Shown: positions 31,806 through 43,696 of the stretch, piece by piece | How the letters are laid out: each line of letters starts with the position of its first letter | How positions within the stretch are numbered: the first letter of the stretch is position 1 | NCBI RefSeq assembly: GCF_004210375.1 | Contig: NC_134834.1 | Location: 18,345,027-18,409,026 of the forward strand | DNA from: Tachypleus tridentatus | Lineage: Eukaryota; Arthropoda; Merostomata; Xiphosura; Limulidae | DNA length: 64,000 bases | Reading direction: 5' to 3' | Notes under the pieces: generated by a model | What the model was told of the DNA's origin: nothing | The model's database searches: none | The model's input: only the letters and a program-made list of their open reading frames with translations | Program-made: the position numbers and the translations under genes

Positions 31806-33580
31806 GTTGTGGTTTCAGTTGGGCAGTTTGATAAAAACCTATATAGACGACACTACAACAACGATCCCCTTTATAAAGAACCAATATGGACGATGCTATA
31901 CTAGAGTGGTTTCAGTAAAGCAGTTTGATAAAAAACCAACATGGACGATACTGTAGTAATGATCACCTTTATAAAGAACCAATATAGACGATACTACAGC
32001 AACGATCACCTTTATATGGAACCAATATGGACGATACTATACTACAGTGGTTTCAGTAAGGATCAGTTTGATAAAGAACCAATATAGATGATACTATAGT
32101 GACGATCACCTTCATAAAGAACCAATATGGACGATACTACAGCAACGATCACCTTTATAAAGAACCAATATAGATGATACTATACCACAGTGGTTTCAGT
32201 AAGGATCAGTTTGATAAAGAACCAATATAGATGATACTATAGTGACGATCACCTTCATAAAGAACCAATATGGACGATACTACAGCAACGATCACCTTTA
32301 TAAAGAACCAATATGGACGATGCTATACTAGAGTGGTTTCAGTAAGGCAGTTTGATAAAAAACCAACATGGACGATACTGTAGTAATGATCACCTTTATA
32401 AAGAACCAATATAGACGATACTACAGCAACGATCACCTTTATATGGAACCAATATGGACGATACTATACTACAGTGGTTTCGGTAAGGATCAGTTTGATA
32501 AAGAACCAATATAGATGATACTATAGTAACGATCACCTTCATGAAGAACCAATACAGATGATACTATACTACAGTGGTTTCAGTAAGGATCAGTTTGATA
32601 AAGAACCAATATAGATGATACTATAGTAACGATCACCTTCATGAAGAACCAATACAGATGATACTATACCACAGTGGTTTCAGTAAGGATCAGTTTGATA
32701 AAGAACCAATATAGATGATACTATAGTGACGATCACCTTCATAAAGAACCAATATGGACGATGCTATACTAGAGTGGTTTCAGTAAGGATCAGTTTGATA
32801 AAGAACCAACATGGACGATACTGTAGTAATGATCACCTTTATAAAGAACCAATATGGACGATACTACAGCAACGATCACCTTTATATGGAACCAACATGG
32901 ACGATACTATACTACAGTGGTTTCAGTAAGGATCAGTTTGATAAAGAACCAATATATATGATACTATAGTGACGATCACCTTCATAAAGAACCAATATGG
33001 ACGATACTACAGCAACGATCACCTTTATATGGAACCAATATGGACGATACTATACTACAGTGGTTTCAGTAAGGATCAGTTTGATAAAGAACCAATATAG
33101 ATGATACTATAGTGACGATCACCTTCATAAAGAACCAATATGGACGATACTACAGCAACGATCACCTTTATAAAGAACCAATATAGATGATACTATACTA
33201 CAGTGGTTTCAGTAAGGATCAGTTTGATAAAGAACCAATATAGATGATACTATAGTGACGATCACCTTCATAAAGAACCAATATGGACGATACTACAGCA
33301 ACGATCACCTTTATAAAGAACCAATATAGATGATACCATACTACAGTGGTTTCGGTAAGGATCAGTTTGATAAAGAACCAATATAGATGATACTATAGTA
33401 ACGATCACCTTCATGAAGAACCAATACAGATGATACTATACCACAGTGGTTTCAGTAAGGATCAGTTTGATAAAGAACCAATATAGATGATACTATAGTA
33501 ACGATCACCTTCATGAAGAACCAATATGGACGATACTATACTGCAGTGGTTTCAGTAAGGATCAGTTTGATAAAGAACCA
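31806..33580. repeat. composite 143/100-bp tandem array
   Basis: The anchor GTGGTTTC recurs at 31,809 31,906 32,047 32,190 32,333 32,474 32,574 32,674 32,774 32,917 33,060 33,203 33,346 33,446 and 33,546. The commonest spacings are 143 and 100 bp. Each unit is made of blocks beginning AAAGAACCAATAT: one or two 43-bp blocks, then a 57-bp block holding GTGGTTTCAGTAAGGATCAG. Thus 143 = 43+43+57 and 100 = 43+57. Open frames inside are short and not coding. Confidence 0.95.
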
Positions 33581-33994
33581 AAAACCGATACCTCATAGAT
33601 CGTTACCAATAGATCGATAAGGTTTTAAAGAAATGTCAATTATGATTAAAAACAAGAATATACATTCTTGTAGCACGACATTTACAGAAGATCTTGAAAA
33701 GTCTTTTCTTCAGTTTTAATTGTTTAGTTATATTCCTATAATCTCTCAGTATTGCTATAATTGAGATTAAATATATATATACAAAAATGTTGCAAAAATA
33801 CACAGGCTTTCATGGGGTGTCCTAACTTTTTCACATGGCTGTATATTGTATTCGTTGATATTTTCGCAACACAAATGACATCTTATTTAATAAGAATGTC
33901 AAAATATTAGTTACCAAAATTAGTTACCACTTTTTAACTATAGAATAAAAAATTAGTCACATTTAGAGAAGTGATTGCTTCTCATCATTACTAC
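33581..33994. other. AT-rich spacer with a possible transposon end
   Basis: Mostly unassigned. On the minus strand, 33,845-33,785 reads TACAGCCATGTGAAAAAGTT and then GGACACCCCATGAAAGCC. I associate this with the terminal repeat of a Tc1/mariner-type element from memory. No partner repeat or transposase is visible, so at most this is a solo end. Confidence 0.3.
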
Positions 33995-36900
33995 AAACGT
34001 TTTAAAACATTATAATTCACAGTTTAGAAGAGAAACAAGCAAAAGTTTGTTTAATTCTATTCTAGACTGTGAGTTATTATGTTTTAAAACGTTTGTTTGT
34101 TTCTATTCTAGACTGTGGGTTATTAGGTTTTAAAACGTTTGTTTGTTTCTATTCTAGACTGTGAGTTATTAGGTTTTAAAACGTTTGTTTGTTTCTATTA
34201 GAGTTATTAGGTTTTAAAACTAGACTGTGAGTTATTAGGTTTTAAAACGTTTGTTTGTTTCTATTCTAGACTGTGAGTTATTAGGTTTTAAAACGTTTGT
34301 TTGTTTCTATTCTAGACTGTGAGTTATTAGGTTTTAAAACGTTTGTTTGTTTCTATTCTAGACTGTGAGTTATTATGTTTTAAAACGTTTGTTTGTTTCT
34401 ATTCTAGACTGTGAATTACTATATTTTAAAACGTTTGTTTGTTTCTATTCTAGACTGTGAGTTATTAGGTTTTAAAACGTTTGTTTGTTTCTATTCTAGA
34501 CTGTGAGTTATTAGGTTTTAAAACGTTTGTTTGTTTCTATTCTAGACTGTGAGTTATTAGGTTTTAAAACGTTTGTTTGTTTCTATTCTAGACTGTGAGT
34601 TATTAGGTTTTAAAACGTTTGTTTGTTTCTATTCTAGACTGTGAGTTATTATGTTTTAAAACGTTTGTTTGTTTCTATTCTAGACTGTGAGTTATTAGGT
34701 TTTAAAACGTTTGTTTGTTTCTATTCTAGACTGTGAGTTATTAGGTTTTAAAACGTTTGTTTGTTTCTATTCTAGACTGTGAGTTATTAGGTTTTAAAAC
34801 GTTTGTTTGTTTCTATTCTAGACTGTGAGTTATTAGGTTTTAAAACGTTTGTTTGTTTCTATTCTAGACTGTGAGTTATTATGTTTTAAAACGTTTGTTT
34901 GTTTCTATTCTAGACTGTGAGTTACTATATTTTAAAACGTTTGTTTGTTTCTATTCTAGACTGTGAGTTATTAGGTTTTAAAACGTTTGTTTGTTTCTAT
35001 TCTAGACTGTGAGTTATTAGGTTTTAAAACGTTTGTTTGTTTCTATTCTAGACTGTGAGTTATTAGGTTTTAAAACGTTTGTTTGTTTCTATTCTAGACT
35101 GTGAGTTATTAGGTTTTAAAACGTTTGTTTGTTTCTATTCTAGACTGTGAGTTATTATGTTTTAAAACGTTTGTTTGTTTCTATTCTAGACTGTGAGTTA
35201 CTATATTTTAAAACGTTTGTTTGTTTCTATTCTAGACTGTGAGTTATTATATTTTAAAACGTTTGTTTGTTTCTATTCTAGACTGTGAGTTATTATATTT
35301 TAAAACGTTTGTTTGTTTCTATTCTAGACTGTGAGTTATTAGGTTTTAAAACGTTTGTTTGTTTCTATTCTAGACTGTGAGTTATTAGGTTTTAAAACGT
35401 TTGTTTGTTTCTATTCTAGACTGTGAGTTATTAGGTTTTAAAACGTTTGTTTGTTTCTATTCTAGACTGTGAGTTATTAGGTTTTAAAACGTTTGTTTGT
35501 TTCTATTCTAGACTGTGAGTTATTATGTTTTAAAACGTTTGTTTGTTTCTATTCTAGACTGTGAGTTATTAGGTTTTAAAACGTTTGTTTGTTTCTATTC
35601 TAGACTGTGAGTTATTAGGTTTTAAAACGTTTGTTTGTTTCTATTCTAGACTGTGAGTTATTAGGTTTTAAAACGTTTGTTTGTTTCTATTCTAGACTGT
35701 GAGTTATTAGGTTTTAAAACGTTTGTTTGTTTCTATTCTAGACTGTGAGTTATTATGTTTTAAAACGTTTGTTTGTTTCTATTCTAGACTGTGAGTTACT
35801 ATATTTTAAAACGTTTGTTTGTTTCTATTCTAGACTGTGAGTTATTAGGTTTTAAAACGTTTGTTTGTTTCTATTCTAGACTGTGAGTTATTAGGTTTTA
35901 AAACGTTTGTTTGTTTCTATTCTAGACTGTGAGTTATTAGGTTTTAAAACGTTTGTTTGTTTCTATTCTAGACTGTGAGTTATTAGGTTTTAAAACGTTT
36001 GTTTGTTTCTATTCTAGACTGTGAGTTATTATGTTTTAAAACGTTTGTTTGTTTCTATTCTAGACTGTGAGTTACTATATTTTAAAACGTTTGTTTGTTT
36101 CTATTCTAGACTGTGAGTTACTATATTTTAAAACGTTTGTTTGTTTCTATTCTAGACTGTGAGTTATTAGGTTTTAAAACGTTTGTTTGTTTCTATTCTA
36201 GACTGTGAGTTATTAGGTTTTAAAACGTTTGTTTGTTTCTATTCTAGACTGTGAGTTATTAGGTTTTAAAACGTTTGTTTGTTTCTATTCTAGACTGTGA
36301 GTTATTAGGTTTTAAAACGTTTGTTTGTTTCTATTCTAGACTGTGAGTTATTAGGTTTTAAAACGTTTGTTTGCTTCTATTCTAGACTGTGATTTATTAT
36401 GTTTTAAAACGTTTGTTTGTTTCTATTCTAGACTGTGAGTTATTAGGTTTTAAAACGTTTGTTTGTTTCTATTCTAGACTGTGAGTTATTATGTTTTAAA
36501 ACGTTTGTTTGTTTCTATTCTAGACTGTGAGTTATTAGGTTTTAAAACGTTTGTTTGTTTCTATTCTAGACTGTGAGTTATTATGTTTTAAAACGTTTGT
36601 TTGTTTCTATTCTAGACTGTGAGTTATTATGTTTTAAAACGTTTGTTTGTTTCTATTCTAGACTGTGAGTTATTAGGTTTTAAAACGTTTGTTTGTTTCT
36701 ATTCTAGACTGTGAGTTATTATATTTTAAAACGTTTGTTTAATTCTATTCTAGACTATGAGTTATTAGGTTTTAAAACGTTTGTTTGTTTCTATTCTAGA
36801 CTGTGAGTTATTATATTTTAAAACGTTTGTTTGTTTCTATTCTAGACTGTGAGTTATTATATTTTAAAACGTTTGTTTGTTTCTATTCTAGACTGTGAGT

Positions 36901-37540
36901 TATTAGGTTTTAAAACGTTTGTTTGTTTCTATTCTAGACTGTGAGTTATTATATTTTAAAACGTTTGTTTGTTTCTATTCTAGACTGTGAGTTATTATGT
37001 TTTAAAACGTATGTTTGTTTCTATTCTAGACTGTGAGTTATTATATTTTAAAACGTTTGTTTAATTCTATTCTAGACTGTGAGTTATTAGGTTTTAAAAC
37101 GTTTGTTTGTTTCTATTTTAGACTGTGAGTTATTATATTTTAAAACGTTTGTTTGTTTCTATTCTAGACTGTAAGTTATTATGTTTTAAAACGTTTGTTT
37201 GTTTCTATTCTAGACTGTGAGTTATTATGTTTTAAAACGTTGTTTGTTTCTATTCTAGACTGTGAGTTATTATATTTTAAAACGTTTGTTTAATTCTATT
37301 CTAGACTGTGAGTTATTAGGTTTTAAAACGTTTGTTTGTTTCTATTTTAGACTGTGAGTTATTATATTTTAAAACGTTTGTTTGTTTCTATTCTAGACTG
37401 TAAGTTATTATGTTTTAAAACGTTTGTTTGTTTCTATTCTAGACTGTGAGTTATTATGTTTTAAAACGTATGTTTAACTCTTCTCATCCAGAATAAGAAT
37501 TATCATAATGTTTAAAAACTGTTATTTACGTCTTATAATC
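33995..37540. repeat. 46-bp tandem array, about 75 monomers
   Basis: The monomer starts with the 10-bp palindrome GTTTTAAAAC, continues GTTTGTTTGTTTCTATTC, and ends TAGACTGTGAGTTATTAG. The base after TTATTA and a TTACTATA form define variants that recur in ordered blocks. The right edge decays gradually (37,467-37,560). The left edge is a diverged monomer in the opposite orientation (33,995-34,043). One monomer near 34,198-34,215 is truncated. Confidence 0.97.
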
Positions 37541-39130
37541 TAAATTATGAACTATGATGTTTACTTGTAGTCCTAACGTAGACAGCCATCTTTATAGTAG
37601 CAAAACAAAAATTGAAGATTTGTTCCATCAATAATGTATTTCACTTTTGTGAAGCTGTGTAATGTCTGGTTTCGTGAATAATTAAAATATAATTATTTTC
37701 AATTTAATTATTTATTAACTGTTTAAGCACATGTATAAACATATACTTACTTCGGCGAAGAGGAAAAATCGTTTTAACGAATGTCAACAGTTCAAGTTTC
37801 AGTTTTAATTTAAAACATTTTGACTACAAAACTAAAAACGTAACACCAAAGTTTCTACAGGGTTAAATTAATTAATCAAATTTAACCTAAACAACCACAA
37901 GATGATGCAAAATAAGTTACAAGAGAGGCAGCAAAATAATCCACGTTGTCTGAAATAAAACGTATTTAATAATACTGTTATTAGAAAACAAAGTCTGACG
38001 TGTGGGGCTACGAATCGCAATGTCTGATGTTCTCGCGTTGATATCGCTGAACACACTCCGTAATTTTAGCTATAAGTCTATTTTAAAGATCGCAATTAAA
38101 ATCGTTATTCGTTTAAAGTCGAACAAAGCTTTTATGTCTGTTAGACTGCTAACCCTCAGGGCAGTTGTTCAAAATTTGAGACAATTATACCAGATCATTT
38201 AGACTCTCTTAAATAGCTTTTCATCCGGTGTGTGCTTGAGGGCCGTACATGATCAAAATTCCAAGTACCTTACCAGAAGAGTGTATTTTAAAACCACTTT
38301 GTAACGAGTATTGCACCAACAAATAAACAAATAACCCTATACTCTGAAGAATTTTACGAAGATAGTGTTAAATACACCTTCTTATATTTTTTTTAAATAC
38401 AATTTAAAAAGTCATTACAGTGTAACTGGATTGAAATTTTTGCTCACCAGTTAGAAATAGATTGCCTATATAACCACATCGTGTTTTGTTTTAAATTACT
38501 AATTAATTAGTTAATCATTTCGCCTGGTTTATGTGTTTTGGCTATATTCCATTACCGTCTTCAAATGTGTTGTGAAAAAGAGCATTTTTATGTGACAAAG
38601 CCCTGACTTTATCCTCTTTATGTCTTGAAATGTTGGTAATAAAAGACATTTCAGTGTCTACGTTTATGGCGGAATGCGAGATAAACAGTGCTTTCTATCT
38701 GATTCCTTCTCAGCCTTTAAATTATTCAGATGTTTCAGGAACGTATCAGCTTAGCTCAGGCGAATAAATATGGTTTACTTCTTTCCAGTAAATGTAAGTA
38801 TTACAACAACATTCACTTTCATTTGTAAAACTAATCTTTTGTGTTTATGAAATTCCGAATATCTCCCTGAATGTCGCCGATGAATTGTATCGAAAAGGTG
38901 AAAGAGGTTTAAGACAGTACTTGAAGTATCAACTAGTGTTTGTGTTTACCGTGAGTAAAATACACAATGGACTACCTGGCTCTGCTCACTACGGATATCG
39001 AAACTTGGTTTCTAGCGTTGTAAGACCACAGACATTCCGCTGTGACACTAAAGGACAAGGTATACTTTAGTCGTTCTCTAACAACATTCACATTAGCAGT
39101 ATTGATTAGAATGTTTTGGTGTATTTGGTT
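37541..39130. other. unassigned region, no gene supported
   Basis: AT-rich intergenic sequence. Opposed overlapping open frames near 37,868-38,202 and a 61-codon frame at 38,885-39,070 have no recognisable similarity, no domain and no paired splice signals that I trust. Confidence 0.5.
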
Positions 39131-39137
39131 TTTGACC

Positions 39138-39247
39138 CCCGATGGGACAGTGGTAGGTTTACGGAATTAAAACACTAAAATTCTGTATTTTATTCCTCAA
39201 GATGAACCCAACAGAGAGCTCAATATGACTTTGCTCTCATACAAATA
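39138..39247 (+). repeat. degraded SINE family B-like copy
   Basis: CCCCGATGGGACAGTGGTAG, a TTTACGGA...AACACTAAAAT segment, and a downstream AGAGCTCAATATGACTTTGC match the head and 3' core layout of family B. Divergence is heavy. Confidence 0.4.
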
Positions 39248-39640
39248 AATATTTAGTTTTATAACTTTTTATTATAAATATTATTTGTATTGTTAGCTTA
39301 ATGTATGAATTAGGACTAACCTAAGCCTCCTAAGCTGGTCGAACCTCGGAAGACCTTATTGGATTTATGGCCGAAAATGTCGTTAACAATGAGATTACCG
39401 AGCTAATGATACAATTACCTTCCCACGTTTATCAGTAAGAAAGCAGGGAAGAGCAATTAGCTATAATTATTGCGACGTTGATCTGAATAGGTTGGAGATT
39501 TGCACAAGATTTATTATCATATTCTGTGTCCCTGAATTTTGGGGGCATTTTCTCGAATAAAGAAATACAAATGGTTGGGAACGAGCTTACCCTTTGTTTG
39601 ACAAATACCTTAATTCATATTTGCTTTTACTTGTAGCTGA
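39248..39640. other. unassigned spacer
   Basis: No gene or repeat recognised. Confidence 0.4.
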
Positions 39641-39873
39641 CGGCCGGCATGGGTTGCGGGTTCGAATCCCGGTCGCACCAAACATACTCGCCCTTTCAGC
39701 CATGGGGGAGTTATAATGTGACGTTCAATCCCACTATTCGTTAGTAAAAGAGTAGCCCAAGAGTTGGCGGTGGGTGATGATGTCTAGCTGCCTTCTTTCT
39801 AGTCTTACACTGATAAATTAGGGAAGACTAGCGCAGATATCTCCTGCATAGCTTTGCGCGAAATTAAAAACAA
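39641..39873 (+). mobile_element. SINE family A with head deletion
   Basis: Begins GGCCGGCATGG and jumps directly to GTTGCGGGTTCGAATCCC (box B), so about 45 bp between box A and box B are missing. The body and the GCGCGAAATTAAAAACAAC tail are present. Confidence 0.9.
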
Positions 39874-39934
39874 CTTTCTAACACACTTACAGTAAAACTT
39901 CTTTGTGTTCTTAGATGTGACACGAACTTATTGG

Positions 39935-41520
39935 CTCTGATCAGTTTCCCCGAACATTGCTACAGACGTATTCTGTGTTTATATGTTCTGATCTGGTCCT
40001 CTAAGTATAGCTACAAATGTAATGGGGTAAATTTGCTCTGATCTGTTGCCCCAAGTACAGCCATAGATATAACAAGTGTTATGTACTCTGATCTGTTGCC
40101 CCAAGTACAGCCATAGATATAAAAAGTGTTATGTACTCTGATCTGTTGCCCCAAGTACAGCCATAGATATAACAAGTGTTATGTACTCTGATCTGTTGCC
40201 CCAAGTACAGCCATAGATATAACAAGTGTTATGCACTCTGATCTGTTGCCCCAAGTACAGCCATAGATATAACAAGAGTTATGTACTCTGATCTGTTGCC
40301 CCAAGTACCGCCATAGATATAACAAGTGTTATGTACTCTGATCTGTTGCCCCAAGTACAGCCATAGATATAACAAGTGTTATGTACTCTGATCTGTTGCC
40401 CCAAGTACAGCCATAGATATAACAAGTGTTATGCACTCTGATCTGTTGCCCCAAGTACAGCCATAGATATAACAAGAGTTATGTACTCTGATCTGTTGCC
40501 CCAAGTACCGCCATAGATATAACAAGTGTTATGTACTCTGATCTGTTGCCCCAAGTACAGCCATAGATATAACAAGTGTTATGTACTCTGATCTGTTGCC
40601 CCAAGTACCGCCATAGATATAACAAGTGTTATGTACTCTGATCTGTTGCCCCAAGTACAGCCATAGATATAAAAAGTGTTATGTACTCTGATCTGTTGCC
40701 CCAAGTACAGCCATAGATATAACAAGTGTTATGCACTCTGATCTGTTGCCCCAAGTACAGCCATAGATATAACAAGAGTTATGTACTCTGATCTGTTGCC
40801 CCAAGTACCGCCATAGATATAACAAGTGTTATGTACTCTGATCTGTTGCCCCAAGTACAGCCATAGATATAACAAGTGTTATGTACTCTGATCTGTTGCC
40901 CCAAGTACAGCCATAGATATAACAAGTGTTATGCACTCTGATCTGTTGCCCCAAGTACAGCCATAGATATAACAAGTGTTATGTACTCTGATCTGTTGCC
41001 CCAAGTACCGCCATAGATATAACAAGTGTTATGTACTCTGATCTGTTGCCCCAAGTACAGCCATAGATATAACAAGTGTTATGTACTCTGATCTGTTGCC
41101 CCAAGTACAGCCATAGATATAACAAGAGTTATGTACTCTGATCTGTTGCCCCAAGTACAGCCATAGATATAACAAGTGTTATGTACTCTGATCTGTTGCC
41201 CCAAGTACAGCCATAGATATAACAAGTGTTATGTACTCTGATCTGTTGCCCCAAGTACAGCCATAGATATAACAAGTGTTATGTACTCTGATCTGTTGCC
41301 CCAAGTTCAGCCATAGATATAACAAGTGTTATGTACTCTGATTTGTTGCCTCCCTACCCTCAAGTATGGATACAGATGTATCGTGTGTTTATTCGCTCTG
41401 ATATGTTACTCCAAGCACGAGTGTAGATGTATCGTATGTTCATTTGCTCTGATATGTTCCCCTAAGTATGGGTATAGACGTATAGTGTATTTATGTGCTT
41501 TAATTTTTCCCAAGTGTGTC
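39935..41520. repeat. 50-bp tandem array with 200-bp higher-order period
   Basis: A core of about 26 near-identical 50-bp monomers (ATCTGTTGCCCCAAGTACAG, then a CCATAGATATAACAAGTG segment) occupies 40,041-41,340. Two strongly decayed copies lie at 39,935-40,040 and about four at 41,341-41,520. Variant bases (ACCG for ACAG, AGTT for TGTT, ATGC for ATGT, AAAAAG for AACAAG) repeat in the same order every four monomers in much of the core. Confidence 0.97.
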
Positions 41521-41568
41521 ACATGTTCTCGTTTTTGCTTCTACTTAAGTATAGTCACTTTATTATCA

Positions 41569-41849
41569 GGCTCGGCATGGCCAAGCGTGTTAAGGCGTGC
41601 GACTCGTAATCTGAGGATCCCGGGTTCGCATCCCCGTCGCGCCAAACATGCTCGCCCTTTCAGCCGTTGGGGCGTTATAAGCCGACGGTCAATCCCACTA
41701 TTCGTTGGTAAAAGAGCAGCCCAAGTGTTGACGGTGGGCGGTGATGACTAGCTGCCTTCCCTCTAGTCTTACACTGCTAAATTAGGGACGGCTAGCGCAG
41801 ATAGCCCTCGAGTAGCTTTGTGCGAAATTCAAAAACAAAACAAACAAAC
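41569..41849 (+). mobile_element. SINE family A, full length
   Basis: The head GGCTCGGCATGGCCAAGCGTG (box A) is followed by CGGGTTCGCATCC (box B), the CAAACATGCTCGCCCTTTCA body, then CGAGTAGCTTTGTGCGAAATTC and an AAACAAAACAAAC tail. Together with the preceding 50-bp repeat edge this makes the 141-codon open frame at 41,326-41,751, which is not a gene. Confidence 0.95.
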
Positions 41850-42220
41850 TTTATTATCATTTTTCATCACAACACTTTTAAGTTATTTAATATTTTAATC
41901 AATGCTACTAAATATTCACTTTCTGTAGCATGCACGTAAAACTTTCTCGGTAAACTTGTTCATTTAAGTACAACGTTCTTTGGAATACGTAAAAGTTACA
42001 TGTAAATTCTAGAACAACTATTTCGAGAGTTCCCGAGGGAAAGCTAAAATCTGAAAACGGTATTTTTTCATGTATGACTCATGCTTTCAAAACACTTGAA
42101 TTTCTCTGTCAGCCAGAGAAATAACCGTAAAATTGCCTAACGGGAAAAAAAAGTTAGCTTGAGACTTTTTATGACCGTAAGTAACTTTATGGACTTTATC
42201 ACAAAAACATGCAGTACCGT
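41850..42220. other. unassigned spacer
   Basis: No recognised feature. Confidence 0.4.
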
Positions 42221-42480
42221 CTCTAACGAGACGCTCTCTGTTGTCGACTTGTCCGCTTTTCATGGCAGCCTAGCAACGCCCCCTAACGAGACGCTCTCTG
42301 TTGTCGACTTTTGGTATCACGTCCACCTGGCAAAGAGTCCCTTTGAAAACTATGGCTCGTCATCTCTGATGACGTCACAATCTTCTGCTTCCCTCGACAC
42401 ATATGTGGCGCCCTTTTGCTGTACGAGAGATAATGGGCGATAACCACTACCAGAACATTAACCAATGAAATAAAACATTT
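42220..42480. promoter_or_regulatory. GC-richer island with CRE and CCAAT motifs, promoter candidate
   Basis: In an AT-rich neighbourhood, this 260-bp stretch is richer in G+C and CpG. It contains a perfect palindromic TGACGTCA (in GATGACGTCACAAT, near 42,369) and AACCAATGA (near 42,459). No TATA box, transcript or following coding exon is recognisable, so a regulatory role is only a suggestion. Confidence 0.2.
42223..42310. repeat. 28-bp direct repeat spaced exactly 60 bp
   Basis: An identical 28-base segment beginning CTAACGAGACGCTCTC and ending GTTGTCGACTT occurs at 42,223-42,250 and 42,283-42,310. The intervening 32 bp differ from the bases that follow the second copy. Confidence 0.9.
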
Positions 42481-42654
42481 GACTTGTGCCACTTTGGATG
42501 ATCGTAACTTAATGAATTTCATGACAAGTGCACGCAGTTTGTTTGACCGAAGAATTTCTAGTGATCAGTAAGTAAAATAATCACAGTTGCTGCTTTTAAA
42601 CTCCTGTAAACGTACATTTAGAGTAATGTTTACTTAATTTGCACCCCCCACCCC

Positions 42655-42731
42655 CCACCCCCCGCTAGTGCAGCGGTAAGCCCACAAGTTTACAACGCTA
42701 GGCTTTCCTATAAGAAAACACACACACACTT
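42655..42731 (+). repeat. SINE family B, internally deleted
   Basis: CCCCGCTAGTGCAGCGGTAA and TTTACAACGCTA (head) join directly to TATAAGAAAACACACACACA (tail). The box B and 3' core segments are missing. It is preceded by a C-rich run. Confidence 0.7.
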
Positions 42732-42902
42732 AATTTGTAATAAGAACTCCACAGAATTTCGCCAAACTTGTTAAGTTACCTTATACCTCTTTTAAATGGA
42801 TCTTTTTTTAATATTTGGCCCTTATGAATTATTAGACAAATTGTCTGCAAATTACATGAGAGAATTGTGAAAACGTTTCAGGGTGTTTATACAAAAGGGC
42901 GA

Positions 42903-43285
42903 GTATGTGTGGTCGAACCCGCGACCCTCAGATTACGAGTCAAGCGCCCTAACACCTGGTCATGCCTGGCCAGAAGACTAGAGAGAAGGCAGCTAGTCAT
43001 CACCACCCACCGCCAACTCTTGAGCTACTCTTTTACCAACAAATGGTGGGATTGACCGTTACATTATAACGCCCCAAAGGCTGAAAGGGCGAGCTGTTTG
43101 GTGTGACGGGAATTTGAACCCGCGACCCTCAGATTATCAGTCGAACGCCCAAGAGTAGCCCAAGAGTTGACGGTAGGTGGTGATGACTAGCTGCCTTCTC
43201 TCTAGTCTTACACTGCTAAATTAGGGACGTCTAGCGCAGATAGCCCTCGAGTAGCTTTGCGCGAAATTTAAAAAAACAAACAAGC
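42903..43285. mobile_element. rearranged SINE family A cluster (minus, minus, plus)
   Basis: Three pieces abut. 42,903-42,971 is a minus-strand head (TCGAACCCGCGACCCTCAGA to CATGCCTGGCC). 42,972-43,150 is a minus-strand body and head from AGACTAGAGAGAAGGCAGC to CAGTCGAACGCCC. 43,151-43,285 is a plus-strand 3' half from AAGAGTAGCCCAAGAGTTG to the AAACAAACAAG tail. The second and third pieces share a ~60-bp inverted repeat (42,972-43,033 against 43,150-43,209). Confidence 0.85.
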
Positions 43286-43696
43286 CTGCATGAAAATCTG
43301 CGCTAGCGTTTCGAAACGTTGTCTTAAGAACTTCTACAGGTATTCAAAACTTGTTTCATTGTACAAACAGAATAACAAAGTTGTTTTATGTTGTTCTCTG
43401 GTCAATTTTGCTCAAAGAGAAACCGGAAATAAAAAAAATATTAACAAATTCCGCTAAACCTTTTTCCATATTCATATTTTGTAAAATACTGAAAATGTAA
43501 TTATAAAAAAAACCCTGTACTTTAATATCTTTTTTTCAAAATTACACTTCATCATGCTTATGTTAAGTTCAATAAAGCAAATCTGCTTGGGTTATTGAAC
43601 CGTTACATTATTTATCAATATGAATAATTTCAGGTGTCTGGTATTTCAACAGTGTTAGCGTTGCTAAGCCTAATTATGTATGTGCGATTCCTATAG
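43286..43696. other. AT-rich spacer
   Basis: No recognised feature. Confidence 0.4.

Noticed and set aside
37868..38202. Small genes on both strands (62 and 66 codons)
   Set aside because: They overlap in opposite directions and have no recognisable domain, codon bias or splice context.
41569..41645. Genuine tRNA gene
   Set aside because: Box A and box B are present, but the sequence continues into the SINE body in every copy and the tRNA fold is imperfect. It is the tRNA-like head of a SINE.
41326..41751. 141-residue protein
   Set aside because: It spans the edge of the 50-bp array and a SINE A copy.
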